64,000 nt of DNA from Veillonella sp. R32 (GTDB taxonomy: Bacteria > Bacillota > Negativicutes > Veillonellales > Veillonellaceae). Under the pieces are notes generated by a model. That model was given only the letters and a program-made list of their open reading frames with translations. It made no database searches and was not told the origin of the DNA. Below, one piece after another: positions 27,406 to 35,625 of this stretch (position 1 is the first letter of the stretch; every line of letters begins with the position of its first letter). Location: positions 96,144 through 160,143 of the forward strand of contig NZ_NMZQ01000011.1 of the NCBI RefSeq assembly GCF_010093125.1. Direction: 5' to 3'. The translations under genes and the position numbers were made by a program.

Positions 27406-28554
27406 CTAATCCAAATAACCATTAATGGCTGCAGATACAACCGTTTCCACAGAGCCTACAAATAACTTAGTATTAATCCCACCTAAGCAATTGCTATAAT
27501 TATAAACACCTGTCGTAATAGCAACCTCATTATGACCTAATACTGCAGGCCCCTGCGACATTCTTCCGTGATCGCCTGGTGGAAGAATCTGCGCTCCAAA
27601 ATCAATAAATGTTTCTAATAAGCCTTCTTCTGCAGCCTGTAAATATACCTCACTGCTAACTGGACTTATATTAAGTCGAACACCCCACTTAACACGCTTA
27701 CCACGCATAAGATCAGCAGCTAACCTCAAGTCTTCTATATGTCCACCAGTATAACCACCTACAAAAGCTGCCTCTATTGAAGTTCCCTTTACTCCGTCTA
27801 AAGGAGACAATCTACAGCCTTCAGCTCTACCAGAAAAAGATTCTGGTAAAGCTACAACTTTTTCATCAGAAGAAAGATCAAATGTAAATTGTTTACATTC
27901 GTTTGCATCACTATTCCCAATAACAGTCATAGTCGCACCGGCTTCAGACATAAAGCTCATAAAAACTATTAATTCATGTTCTGAAAATTTTCCATATATT
28001 TCTTCAGAAAATTCAAAACACAGTCCCTTTAACTGGCTTTGTTGAGCTGCTCTTACAAAACATAAGGCGATGTCGAATATAGAAACTAAATTAGGCTTTT
28101 CACCTACTAAATTAATTTTTACTGTATTAGGTACTAAAAGGGAGAATTTAGATTCTGCTAATGCTTGTTGCAATATTTCATCAGGCACACTAATGCCTAA
28201 AGCACCCTTAACAGAATATATTGTCTGATGTTTCCCTGCCCCAACAATAATCTCGCCAGATTTAACAACATGATTTAGCATATATTGGTATGCTATTCCT
28301 TTTGCTTGTAAATACGAAATGTTATGTTGAGCAGAGAATTTTTCAAGCTCCCCCATAACTCGAGCATATGCTGGATCTCCCGATGGAACATGATGATCAA
28401 TAAAAATTTTCACCTTCTCAGGCTCAGAAACATTATTTTTAAATGACTCTGTAAAACTATATCCACTTCCATCCGTAATAACCATATGATCTGGCGTAAC
28501 ATCTACGATTTCACCTGCTGGTTTTCCTAACCACTTTTCAATCACTGTACTCAT
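27406..28554 (-). CDS. LeuC-like paralogue lacking the Fe-S cysteines
   Basis: 382 residues that align by eye with aconitase-type large subunits: IDHHVPSGD near residue 52, a GAGKHQTIYSVKGALG segment near 105-120 where active LeuC has SHTTTYGALG, and an EAAFVGGYTGGHIEDLRLAADLMRGK-type region near 261-286 (two adjoining stretches). But the first cluster cysteine of GSCTNG is replaced (VGGYTGG, Tyr268), and the usual CxxC region reads PPGDHG (325-330). It cannot hold a cluster in the usual way. It sits between the PFOR and LeuD-like genes, 10 bp from each, so it is surely coexpressed. It may be a regulatory or structural partner, or an enzyme with altered chemistry. Intact frame argues against decay. 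Confidence 0.75.
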   Translation of the reverse strand: MSTVIEKWLGKPAGEIVDVTPDHMVITDGSGYSFTESFKNNVSEPEKVKIFIDHHVPSGDPAYARVMGELEKFSAQHNISYLQAKGIAYQYMLNHVVKSGEIIVGAGKHQTIYSVKGALGISVPDEILQQALAESKFSLLVPNTVKINLVGEKPNLVSIFDIALCFVRAAQQSQLKGLCFEFSEEIYGKFSEHELIVFMSFMSEAGATMTVIGNSDANECKQFTFDLSSDEKVVALPESFSGRAEGCRLSPLDGVKGTSIEAAFVGGYTGGHIEDLRLAADLMRGKRVKWGVRLNISPVSSEVYLQAAEEGLLETFIDFGAQILPPGDHGRMSQGPAVLGHNEVAITTGVYNYSNCLGGINTKLFVGSVETVVSAAINGYLD

Positions 28555-28564
28555 AGTGATACTC

Positions 28565-31500
28565 CTATTTATTCGCTAATGATTTATATCTGTTATAACG
28601 TGCCATAGCCTCTGCTTCAGAGCGTTCAAATAAGATTTGGGCTAATTCAGGAGATTTCTTTTCCAACGATGCATATCGAACTTCTCCACGAATAAACTCT
28701 AAGAACTTACCATTAGGCTCTTTAGAATCAAGGATAAATGGATTTTCATTAAGATCAATACGTCTTGGATCATAACGGTATAACTGCCAATATCCTGTAT
28801 CTACAGCATCTTTCATTTCATTTTGAACTTTATTCATGCCACATTTTAAACCATGATTAATGCATGGAGCATAGCATATAATTAAAGATGGTCCATTATA
28901 CGATTCAGCCTCTAAAACAGCTTTTAAGAACTGATTCTGATTAGCTCCCATTGAAACTTGAGCTACATATACATCACCATAACTCATAGCCATCATACCC
29001 AAGTCTTTCTTTTTACGCGTTTTACCAGCTGCAGCAAATTCAGCAACTGCGCCTGTTGGTGTAGCTTTTGAAGCTTGTCCACCTGTATTAGAGTAAACTT
29101 CTGTATCAAATACTAAAATATTTACATTAGCACCTGAAGCAATCACATGGTCTAAACCGCCGAAACCAATATCATAAGCCCAACCATCGCCACCAAATAA
29201 CCAAATAGATTTTTTAGAGAAATGTTCTTTAGAGTTCTTAATGCTAATAAATAGTTTTTCAACATTACTATCTTTGCATTCAAACTCTGCCAACGCTTCT
29301 GCGATCTGCAAACTTAATACTTTAGTTTCTTGTTCATCATCATATTTTTCTAACCAAGTATTTAATAAGTCTTTTAAACGACTTTCAGTGATAGTCTTAA
29401 CAAATTGTTCGACTTCAGATCTTAATCTTTCTCTTTGCTGCTCTACTGATAAATAAATACCTAAGCCAAATTCTGCATTATTTTCAAATAATGAGCCCGC
29501 TACAGCTGGTCCATGTCCTAATGCATTCGTTGTATAAGGGAATGATGGGAAGCTAGTAGCCCATACTTGAGAACACCCTGTTGCTGTAGCAACATACATA
29601 CGATCACCAAAAAGTTGCGTAATTAATTTTGCATACGGAGTTTCACCACAACCTGGACAAGCGCCTGGGAATTCTAATAAAGGTTGTTCAAACTGACTTC
29701 CTTTAACCGTATTCTTACCCATTGGATTTACTTTAGGACTTAATGTCATCGCATAATCCCAATGTCCAGCTTCTTTACGATTATCATCAAGAGGCTGCAT
29801 AGTTAATGCTTTTCCTGGTGCAGGGCAAACATTAGCACAGCTACCACAGCCTACACAATCTAATGCGGCTACTTGAATTCTATAAACATTATTATTATCT
29901 TTGATTCCTTTTAATGGAGCTGTTATAAATGTTTCCGGCGCTGCATTGGCCTCATCTGGATCTACTAAAAATGGTCTAATCGCTGCATGTGGACACACAT
30001 ATGAACACTGATTACATTGAACACATTTTTCAGCATCCCAAATTGGAATATTAACCGCAATGCCACGTTTTTCAAATTTACTAGTTCCTTGTGGAACAGT
30101 CCCATCCGCATAATTAACAAATGTGCTAACTGGAATGTCATTACCAACCATTTTATTAACCGGCTCTTGAATTTCACTAATAAAGAATGGTACTTCAGAA
30201 TTTTCAGTTACTTTATCAGGAACTAAATCAGCCCATTCTTTAGGCACCTCAACTTCAACAACACCTTCAAAGCCTCTATCTACGGCAGCATTGTTCATAT
30301 TGATAATATTTTCGCCTTTATGTCCATATGATTTTAAAATGGCATCTTTCATATATTGTGCAGCTTTATCTTGAGGTAAAATTTTTGTAATTTTAAAGAA
30401 AGCTGCTTGAAGAATTGTATTAGTTCTACTACCTAAGCCAAGTTCTTGTGCAATACCAGTCGCATCAATGGTATATAGCTTAATATTTTTCTTAGCCGCT
30501 TGCATTTTAAAGTCAATTGGCAAGTGTTCTTCTAATTCCGCTTGACTCCAATTACAAGAAATTAAAACGGAACCACCATTTTTTACATCCCCTAATAAAT
30601 CATACTGACCAATGTATGATTTATTGTGACAAGCTACAAAATCAGCTGATTTTACTAAGTATGTAGAGCGAATAGGCGTATTGCCAAATCTTAAGTGAGA
30701 ACGAGTTAAGCCACCAGATTTTTTCCCATCATATTCAAAATATGCTTGTACATACATATCCGTATGGTCGCCAATAATTTTGATTGTATTTTTATTAGCC
30801 CCCACTGTACCATCAGAGCCTAATCCCCAGAATTTACAACTAATTGCATCACTCAATGTTAAGCTGTCATCCCGTTCAACAGGAATTGATAAAAATGTTA
30901 CATCATCAGTAATACCAATCGTGTAGTGATTTTTAGGTTCTTCGTTTTTCATGTTTTTAAAGATAGTAATCACTTCATGCGGTGTCATATCTTTACCTGC
31001 TAAACCATAGCGGCAAGCATATACTTTAATATTAGGTTTATGCTCTAAAATCAAAGAACATACATCTTCATACAATGGTTCCCCCATAGCACCTGGTTCT
31101 TTAGTTCTGTCACCTACAGTAATGCTTTTAACTGTATCAGGTAACACATCTAAAAAGTATTTAGGCGAGAATGGACGATATAAATGCACATCTATATAGC
31201 CCACTTTTTCACCTTGGCTGGTTAAATAGTCAACAGTTTCTTGTGCTGTGCCTGATAAAGAACCCATGCCAATAATAATGTGCTCAGCATCAGGAGCTCC
31301 ATAATAATTAAATGGTTTATAATTACGACCAGTTAATTCGCCAATTTTTCGCATATAATCAGCTACAATATCAGGAATAGCATCATAATATGCATTACAA
31401 GCCTCACGGCTCTGGAAATATGTATCAGAGTATTGTCCAGTTGTGCGCAATACAGGATATTCAGGATTCAATGCATTCTTTTTAAACTTATTTAACTCAT

Positions 31501-32092
31501 CGTAATCAACTAACTCAGCTAAATCTTCATATTTTAAACAATCAATTTTTTGGATTTCGTGAGATGTTCTAAATCCATCAAAGAAATGCATAAATGGTAC
31601 ATGACCTTTAATTGTAGATAAATGAGCTACAGCCCCTAAATCCATGGCTTCTTGTACAGAACTAGATGCTAAAATAGCAAAACCAGTTTGTCTACAAGCC
31701 ATTACGTCTGATTGTTCTGCATCAATCGAAATAGCATGGGTTGCCACATTACGAGAAGCTACATGTAATACAGTAGATTTTAATTGCCCCGCAATACGAA
31801 ACATAGTTGGGATCATTAACATTAGCCCCTGCGATGCTGTATAGGTACTACATAAAGAACCACCATCAGCCGCACCATGAACTGCTGCAATAGCCCCTGC
31901 TTCTGATTGCATTTCTACTAATTTTACTGGTTGCCCAAAAATATTCTTTTTCCCCGCTGCAGACCATGAATCTACATGTTCTGCCATTGGCGAAGATGGT
32001 GTAATAGGATAAATTGCTGCTACTTCAGTAAATGCATAAGAAGCATAAGCGGCTGCTTCATTACCATCCATTGTTTTTTTAATTCGTTCCAT
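28565..32092 (-). CDS. nifJ: Pyruvate:ferredoxin (flavodoxin) oxidoreductase
   Basis: 1175 residues, the full single-chain form. The N-terminal domain begins MDGNEAAAYASYAFTEVAAI with YPITPSSPMAEH; two 4Fe-4S motifs, CVQCNQCSYVCP near residue 690 and CVGCGSCANVCP near 745, form the ferredoxin domain; the C-terminal part holds the CPGCGETPY and GDGWAYDIGFGGLDH thiamin diphosphate site. It oxidises pyruvate with CoA to acetyl-CoA, CO2 and reduced ferredoxin. Here it heads an operon with aconitase-type genes and Ptb-Buk, which suggests that the pathway produces pyruvate. The promoter region has candidate LacI-type operator sequence. Confidence 0.95.
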   Translation of the reverse strand: MERIKKTMDGNEAAAYASYAFTEVAAIYPITPSSPMAEHVDSWSAAGKKNIFGQPVKLVEMQSEAGAIAAVHGAADGGSLCSTYTASQGLMLMIPTMFRIAGQLKSTVLHVASRNVATHAISIDAEQSDVMACRQTGFAILASSSVQEAMDLGAVAHLSTIKGHVPFMHFFDGFRTSHEIQKIDCLKYEDLAELVDYDELNKFKKNALNPEYPVLRTTGQYSDTYFQSREACNAYYDAIPDIVADYMRKIGELTGRNYKPFNYYGAPDAEHIIIGMGSLSGTAQETVDYLTSQGEKVGYIDVHLYRPFSPKYFLDVLPDTVKSITVGDRTKEPGAMGEPLYEDVCSLILEHKPNIKVYACRYGLAGKDMTPHEVITIFKNMKNEEPKNHYTIGITDDVTFLSIPVERDDSLTLSDAISCKFWGLGSDGTVGANKNTIKIIGDHTDMYVQAYFEYDGKKSGGLTRSHLRFGNTPIRSTYLVKSADFVACHNKSYIGQYDLLGDVKNGGSVLISCNWSQAELEEHLPIDFKMQAAKKNIKLYTIDATGIAQELGLGSRTNTILQAAFFKITKILPQDKAAQYMKDAILKSYGHKGENIINMNNAAVDRGFEGVVEVEVPKEWADLVPDKVTENSEVPFFISEIQEPVNKMVGNDIPVSTFVNYADGTVPQGTSKFEKRGIAVNIPIWDAEKCVQCNQCSYVCPHAAIRPFLVDPDEANAAPETFITAPLKGIKDNNNVYRIQVAALDCVGCGSCANVCPAPGKALTMQPLDDNRKEAGHWDYAMTLSPKVNPMGKNTVKGSQFEQPLLEFPGACPGCGETPYAKLITQLFGDRMYVATATGCSQVWATSFPSFPYTTNALGHGPAVAGSLFENNAEFGLGIYLSVEQQRERLRSEVEQFVKTITESRLKDLLNTWLEKYDDEQETKVLSLQIAEALAEFECKDSNVEKLFISIKNSKEHFSKKSIWLFGGDGWAYDIGFGGLDHVIASGANVNILVFDTEVYSNTGGQASKATPTGAVAEFAAAGKTRKKKDLGMMAMSYGDVYVAQVSMGANQNQFLKAVLEAESYNGPSLIICYAPCINHGLKCGMNKVQNEMKDAVDTGYWQLYRYDPRRIDLNENPFILDSKEPNGKFLEFIRGEVRYASLEKKSPELAQILFERSEAEAMARYNRYKSLANK

Positions 32093-32160
32093 AACGTTTC
32101 CTTCTTTCTAACATATCCAACCAAGGAACAACTACACATTCTTAATCTTTTGTTTAAGTT

Positions 32161-32193
32161 TATCGTTTTAGTTTAACGTTTGTTCACGTTAAA
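32161..32193. promoter_or_regulatory. Candidate operator region before the PFOR operon
   Basis: TATCGTTTTA (32161-32170) shares the CGTTTTA half of the palindromes near the regulator. Next to it is a 7-bp inverted repeat, TTTAACG (32172-32178) and CGTTAAA (32187-32193), with an 8-base spacer. It lies 70-100 bp upstream of the PFOR start. Confidence 0.4.
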
Positions 32194-32342
32194 TATACAG
32201 GCTGGACTAAAATATGTCAACGCGTTGCAATAACCGCCTACATTTTTACATACCATGTATAACTTTTTCTCATCTTATCAACTTTCCCCTTATTTCTAAG
32301 GAAAACTCTTACTTATTTTGATGATATTTCGTAAAAATCTAG

Positions 32343-32354
32343 TAAAACGTTTTA
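32343..32354. promoter_or_regulatory. LacI-type operator TAAAACGTTTTA
   Basis: A perfect 12-bp palindrome with the central CG typical of LacI/GalR-family operators, in the 404-bp gap between the PFOR and regulator genes. A near copy, TAAATCGTTTTA, stands before the right-hand gene set at 33680-33691. The rest of the gap is AT-rich and shows no gene. Confidence 0.65.
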
Positions 32355-32496
32355 GCATATAAAATTTTTGCATACTTAAATTTCACAGAATAACTATTCA
32401 TTTTTCCCTATTTTGTGGTTTAATAGATAATGAATAGTAAAAATAAGTTACAACTTTACTGACATAAGTTTTTCCAAGAAAGAAGATGATGATTTA

Positions 32497-33507
32497 ATGG
32501 CTACAATAAAAGATGTTGCAACGTTAGCTGGTGTCTCGCCCACTACAGTATCTGTAATCATAAATGGAAAAGCTTCTGAACGACGCATTTCTAAGACCAC
32601 CTGTGAGAAAGTATATGAAGCTATGAAAGCTCTTCAATATACACCAGACTTAAGTGCACGCAAATTGAGAGGTGGACAAGATAATAACAGAAAAACAATT
32701 GCTTTCTTCTGGCCTTCAGATTTCCGCTCCCATTTTCTGTCATCTTTTTTAACAGGAATGCAATCAGAGGCACAAAAAAATAACCTCAATATCGAAATTG
32801 TAATTCAAACTTATACAGCGAATAAATTAAACGAGTACACAACCGCACTAACTCGCGGACAATATCACGGCGCTATCATTGGTGCATGCTCTGAAAAAGA
32901 TATTAAATTTCTAGAAACTATTAATAGTCAAACTCCTATTGTTTTACTTAATAGACCTTCCAAGCGCTTTTCTACAATTAATTTAGATGACAGATACAAT
33001 GTGCAATGTGTTATAGATTTAATCAAAGAAAATAATCTCTCAAAAACAGCACTAACCCACTCCTCTACCCCATATTTAGCAAGTAATCTTCGTCACCAAT
33101 ACTTCTTGCAAGCTTGTAAAAAACAGAATTTATTAATAGATGAAAAGTATATTTTTATCGGTGCTAACTCAATAAAAGGTGGCTCCGATTCAGTACAAAA
33201 TATTACTAAATTACCCGTTCTCCCAGAAGTGATTGTATGTGAATCAGACTCGCATGCGATTGGCGTAATACACAGTTTGTTAAAACAAAAACTTCGTGTT
33301 CCTCAAGACATCAAAGTAATAGCTATGGGCTTCTTAAATCCTGATTTTGCAGAATTTAACACCCCATCTATAACCACGATAGAAATGCCCAACATGGAAA
33401 TTGCTAAAATTGCATTACAAACTTTAAATAATCATATTTCAGGCAAACAATTAACGCCAAAGCATATAGTAAAAAAAGGAACTCTTAAACGACGCGAAAG
33501 CTTTTAA
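32497..33507 (+). CDS. LacI-family transcriptional regulator of the catabolic locus
   Basis: 336 residues. Residues 1-50 are a LacI helix-turn-helix with hinge (MATIKDVATLAGVSPTTVS, then LQYTPDLSARKL). The rest is a periplasmic-binding-protein-like effector domain (AFFWPSDFRSHF, EVIVCESDSHAIGVIH, TIEMPNMEIAKIALQTL). Divergent from the PFOR operon and followed by a strong terminator and then the HMGL-fold gene. Palindromes in both flanking promoter regions suggest it controls both gene sets and itself. The ligand is unknown, probably the imported acid or an early intermediate. Confidence 0.9.
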   Translation: MATIKDVATLAGVSPTTVSVIINGKASERRISKTTCEKVYEAMKALQYTPDLSARKLRGGQDNNRKTIAFFWPSDFRSHFLSSFLTGMQSEAQKNNLNIEIVIQTYTANKLNEYTTALTRGQYHGAIIGACSEKDIKFLETINSQTPIVLLNRPSKRFSTINLDDRYNVQCVIDLIKENNLSKTALTHSSTPYLASNLRHQYFLQACKKQNLLIDEKYIFIGANSIKGGSDSVQNITKLPVLPEVIVCESDSHAIGVIHSLLKQKLRVPQDIKVIAMGFLNPDFAEFNTPSITTIEMPNMEIAKIALQTLNNHISGKQLTPKHIVKKGTLKRRESF

Positions 33508-33565
33508 AAGTACTTCTTAGCACTATATAAATTAGTACCTAATGCTTACTTCGGATCTAATAGCC

Positions 33566-33609
33566 AAAATAGCACAAGTCACTCTAATTAGAGTGACTTG
33601 TGCTATTTT
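33566..33609 (+). terminator. Terminator after the LacI-type gene
   Basis: A perfect 20-bp stem (AAAATAGCACAAGTCACTCT and its complement) with an AATT tip; the right arm ends in TTTT. Ends regulator transcription so that the next genes need their own promoter. Confidence 0.85.
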
Positions 33610-33679
33610 AATATAGTTATCTCAATATAAAAACTTGACAATGCCTTTATTAACAACTATCATTAGATTAACGTTATAG

Positions 33680-33691
33680 TAAATCGTTTTA
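33680..33691. promoter_or_regulatory. LacI-type operator TAAATCGTTTTA
   Basis: Differs at one position from the palindrome at 32343-32354 and shares the flanking A-G-left and G-C-right bases (AGTAAAtCGTTTTAGCA). It lies 54 bp upstream of the HMGL-fold gene. Confidence 0.6.
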
Positions 33692-33744
33692 GCAAGTTTG
33701 AATTAAAATTATATTTCATTTACTATTATAAAAAGGAGAAGCAA

Positions 33745-35100
33745 ATGATTGAACTCTGCCCTACAAATTCTTCACCAGTTAAGTTAGTGGGTCTGGATTT
33801 TCGAGACGGACAACAATCACAAATTGCAACACGATTAACCACTGAAGAAATTATAAAAATTCTTCCTCAAATTGATAATTTAGGCTTTGATTCCCTTGAG
33901 GTTTGGGGCGGTGCCACGTTTGATGTGTGTATCCGCTACCTAAAAGAAGATCCTTGGGAACGGTTACACTTAATAAAACAAGCAGCTCCTAAAACGCCGC
34001 TTAAAATGGTATTACGTGGGCAAAACTTAGTTGGCTATAGAGCTTATGCAGATGATGTAGTAGAAGCATTCATCAAAAAAGCTGCCGAAAATGGCGTTGA
34101 TATTTTCTTAACATTTGATGCCTTACAAGACTTACGCAATTGTGAAGTAGCCTTTAATGCCATAAAAAAAGCAGGAAAAATTATTGAAGGATCTTTACAA
34201 TACACTATTAGCCCCGTACATACATTAGAAGCCTTTGTCCAAAATGCAAAAGATCAAGTCAATATGGGCGCATCCGCATTACATGTCGAAGATATGGCTG
34301 GCCTTATGACACCACAAGTTGCTTATGAATTAACTAAAATGTTGAAAAAAGAACTTGATGTTCCGGTGTTCTTACATTGCCATTCTACTGGTGGTATGGC
34401 CGAAATGTGTTATATGGAAGCAATTAGAGCTGGAATTGATGGTGTAGACGTTTGTTGTGCCGCCTTTTCACTAGGTGCAGCCCACCCTGCTGCCGAAAGT
34501 ATTATTACAGCTTTAAAAAATACAAATCGAGACACCCAATTAGATATTAACAAATTTGCAAGTGTCCATGAATATTTAATTAGCTTACGAAAAAAATACT
34601 CTGAATTTGAAACAAAAACTAGAGGTGTAGATATTGGTTGTTTACAACATCAAATTCCTGGCGGCATGCTGACAAATTTAGAAAAACAATTAAATGATAT
34701 GGGCCATAGTGAACTACTTCCTCAAGTCTTACAAGAAATGATTGCCGTTAGAAAAGATATGGGCTATCCACCACTAGCTACCCCATCGAGTCAAATCTGC
34801 GGGGCACAAGCAACCTTTAATATTCTAAGTGGCGGTCGCTATAATATGATAAGTACAGAAATGAAAAAATATTGCGAAGGCCTATATGGGCAACCACCAG
34901 CACCAATTGATACAACGTTACTAGAAAAAGCTCTTGGTACTGCTACCATCCATACTCAACGTCCAGGAGAACTTCTCGAACCAGAATTATCTAAAGCAAA
35001 ATCTGAAATAAGCCACCTTTCCGAATTAGAAGAAGATATTATAACTTATGCACTATTCGGAAATGTAGCACTCGAATTTCTCCAGGAAAAATATAAATAA
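33745..35100 (+). CDS. Carboxyltransferase/HMGL-fold enzyme related to OadA and transcarboxylase 5S, without biotin domain
   Basis: 451 residues. It follows the alpha subunit of oxaloacetate decarboxylase and transcarboxylase 5S closely: GLDFRDGQQSQIATR (D18, R20, D21), EVWGGATFD, VLRGQNLVGYR, FDALQDLRN and the metal histidines of FLHCHSTGG (His211, His213). Two things are off. The metal-bridging, normally carbamylated lysine of the KDMAGL motif is glutamate here (VEDMAGL, Glu182). And the protein ends after the barrel and the conserved C-terminal region, with no biotinyl domain (no MKM site) and none encoded nearby. It may therefore catalyse a biotin-independent cleavage or decarboxylation, giving pyruvate. 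AAAAGGAG precedes the start. Confidence 0.82.
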   Translation: MIELCPTNSSPVKLVGLDFRDGQQSQIATRLTTEEIIKILPQIDNLGFDSLEVWGGATFDVCIRYLKEDPWERLHLIKQAAPKTPLKMVLRGQNLVGYRAYADDVVEAFIKKAAENGVDIFLTFDALQDLRNCEVAFNAIKKAGKIIEGSLQYTISPVHTLEAFVQNAKDQVNMGASALHVEDMAGLMTPQVAYELTKMLKKELDVPVFLHCHSTGGMAEMCYMEAIRAGIDGVDVCCAAFSLGAAHPAAESIITALKNTNRDTQLDINKFASVHEYLISLRKKYSEFETKTRGVDIGCLQHQIPGGMLTNLEKQLNDMGHSELLPQVLQEMIAVRKDMGYPPLATPSSQICGAQATFNILSGGRYNMISTEMKKYCEGLYGQPPAPIDTTLLEKALGTATIHTQRPGELLEPELSKAKSEISHLSELEEDIITYALFGNVALEFLQEKYK

Positions 35101-35135
35101 AAAGTTATCTAATGTATTACCAAAAGGAGAACACT

Positions 35136-35522
35136 ATGAAACAAACTAATATAGAAAAGCTTTCAAAAGCCCAGGAATTATTAAGTGAATTAAAAACTTT
35201 GCGTGGTGGCTCAGTTACTGAATCCCATTGTCGTATGGGTAATGACCCTAACTTAGTTCAGGCTTTTATCAATCAATATACACTCTGTAATAAAAAAGGC
35301 CAAGAACTGCCAACAAAATATAGAGAACTCATTGTCATGGCAATAGGAATGGCTACGGGTACTGAAATGACTACTAAAGTACATGCTAAATTAGCTTATG
35401 AAGCAGGCGCTACGGTTGATGAAATTTGTCATGTTATTCGTATCCTATTCTTCACTTGTGGAATAACAAAAGTTATTCCTGCACTAGAAGTACTAGAAGC
35501 CATAGAATTCGAAAAAAACTAA
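35136..35522 (+). CDS. Carboxymuconolactone decarboxylase-fold protein (AhpD-like)
   Basis: 128 residues, helical, of the CMD/AhpD superfamily: ELPTKYRELIVMAIGMATGT, then KVHAKLAYEAGATVDEICHVI and a closing helix. The redox CxxC of AhpD is absent, so the decarboxylase or lactonase-like branch, or an accessory role, is more likely. It is 35 bp after the HMGL-fold gene with AAAAGGAG before its ATG at 35136 and ends at a terminator, so the two form an operon. Its reaction is unknown; in this setting a decarboxylation of a keto- or lactone acid is a reasonable guess. Confidence 0.75.
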   Translation: MKQTNIEKLSKAQELLSELKTLRGGSVTESHCRMGNDPNLVQAFINQYTLCNKKGQELPTKYRELIVMAIGMATGTEMTTKVHAKLAYEAGATVDEICHVIRILFFTCGITKVIPALEVLEAIEFEKN

Positions 35523-35566
35523 AAATATTTTTGCTATAATTACTACAACAACTATTTTCTAAAAAG

Positions 35567-35606
35567 AAAAAGAGCTTTTTACACGCTACTGTAAAAAGCT
35601 CTTTTT
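35567..35606. terminator. Bidirectional terminator between the CMD and RraA-like genes
   Basis: A perfect 17-bp stem, AAAAAGAGCTTTTTACA with its complement, and a 6-base loop. Both arms end in A5/T5, so it serves both convergent genes. Confidence 0.88.
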
Positions 35607-35625
35607 GTCATTATACTAGTAAGAA

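Noticed and set aside
27406..28554. Pseudogene of leuC
   Set aside because: The frame is open over 382 codons with good start and spacing, and the replaced motifs are short exact substitutions (GGYTGG, PPGDHG) rather than random decay.
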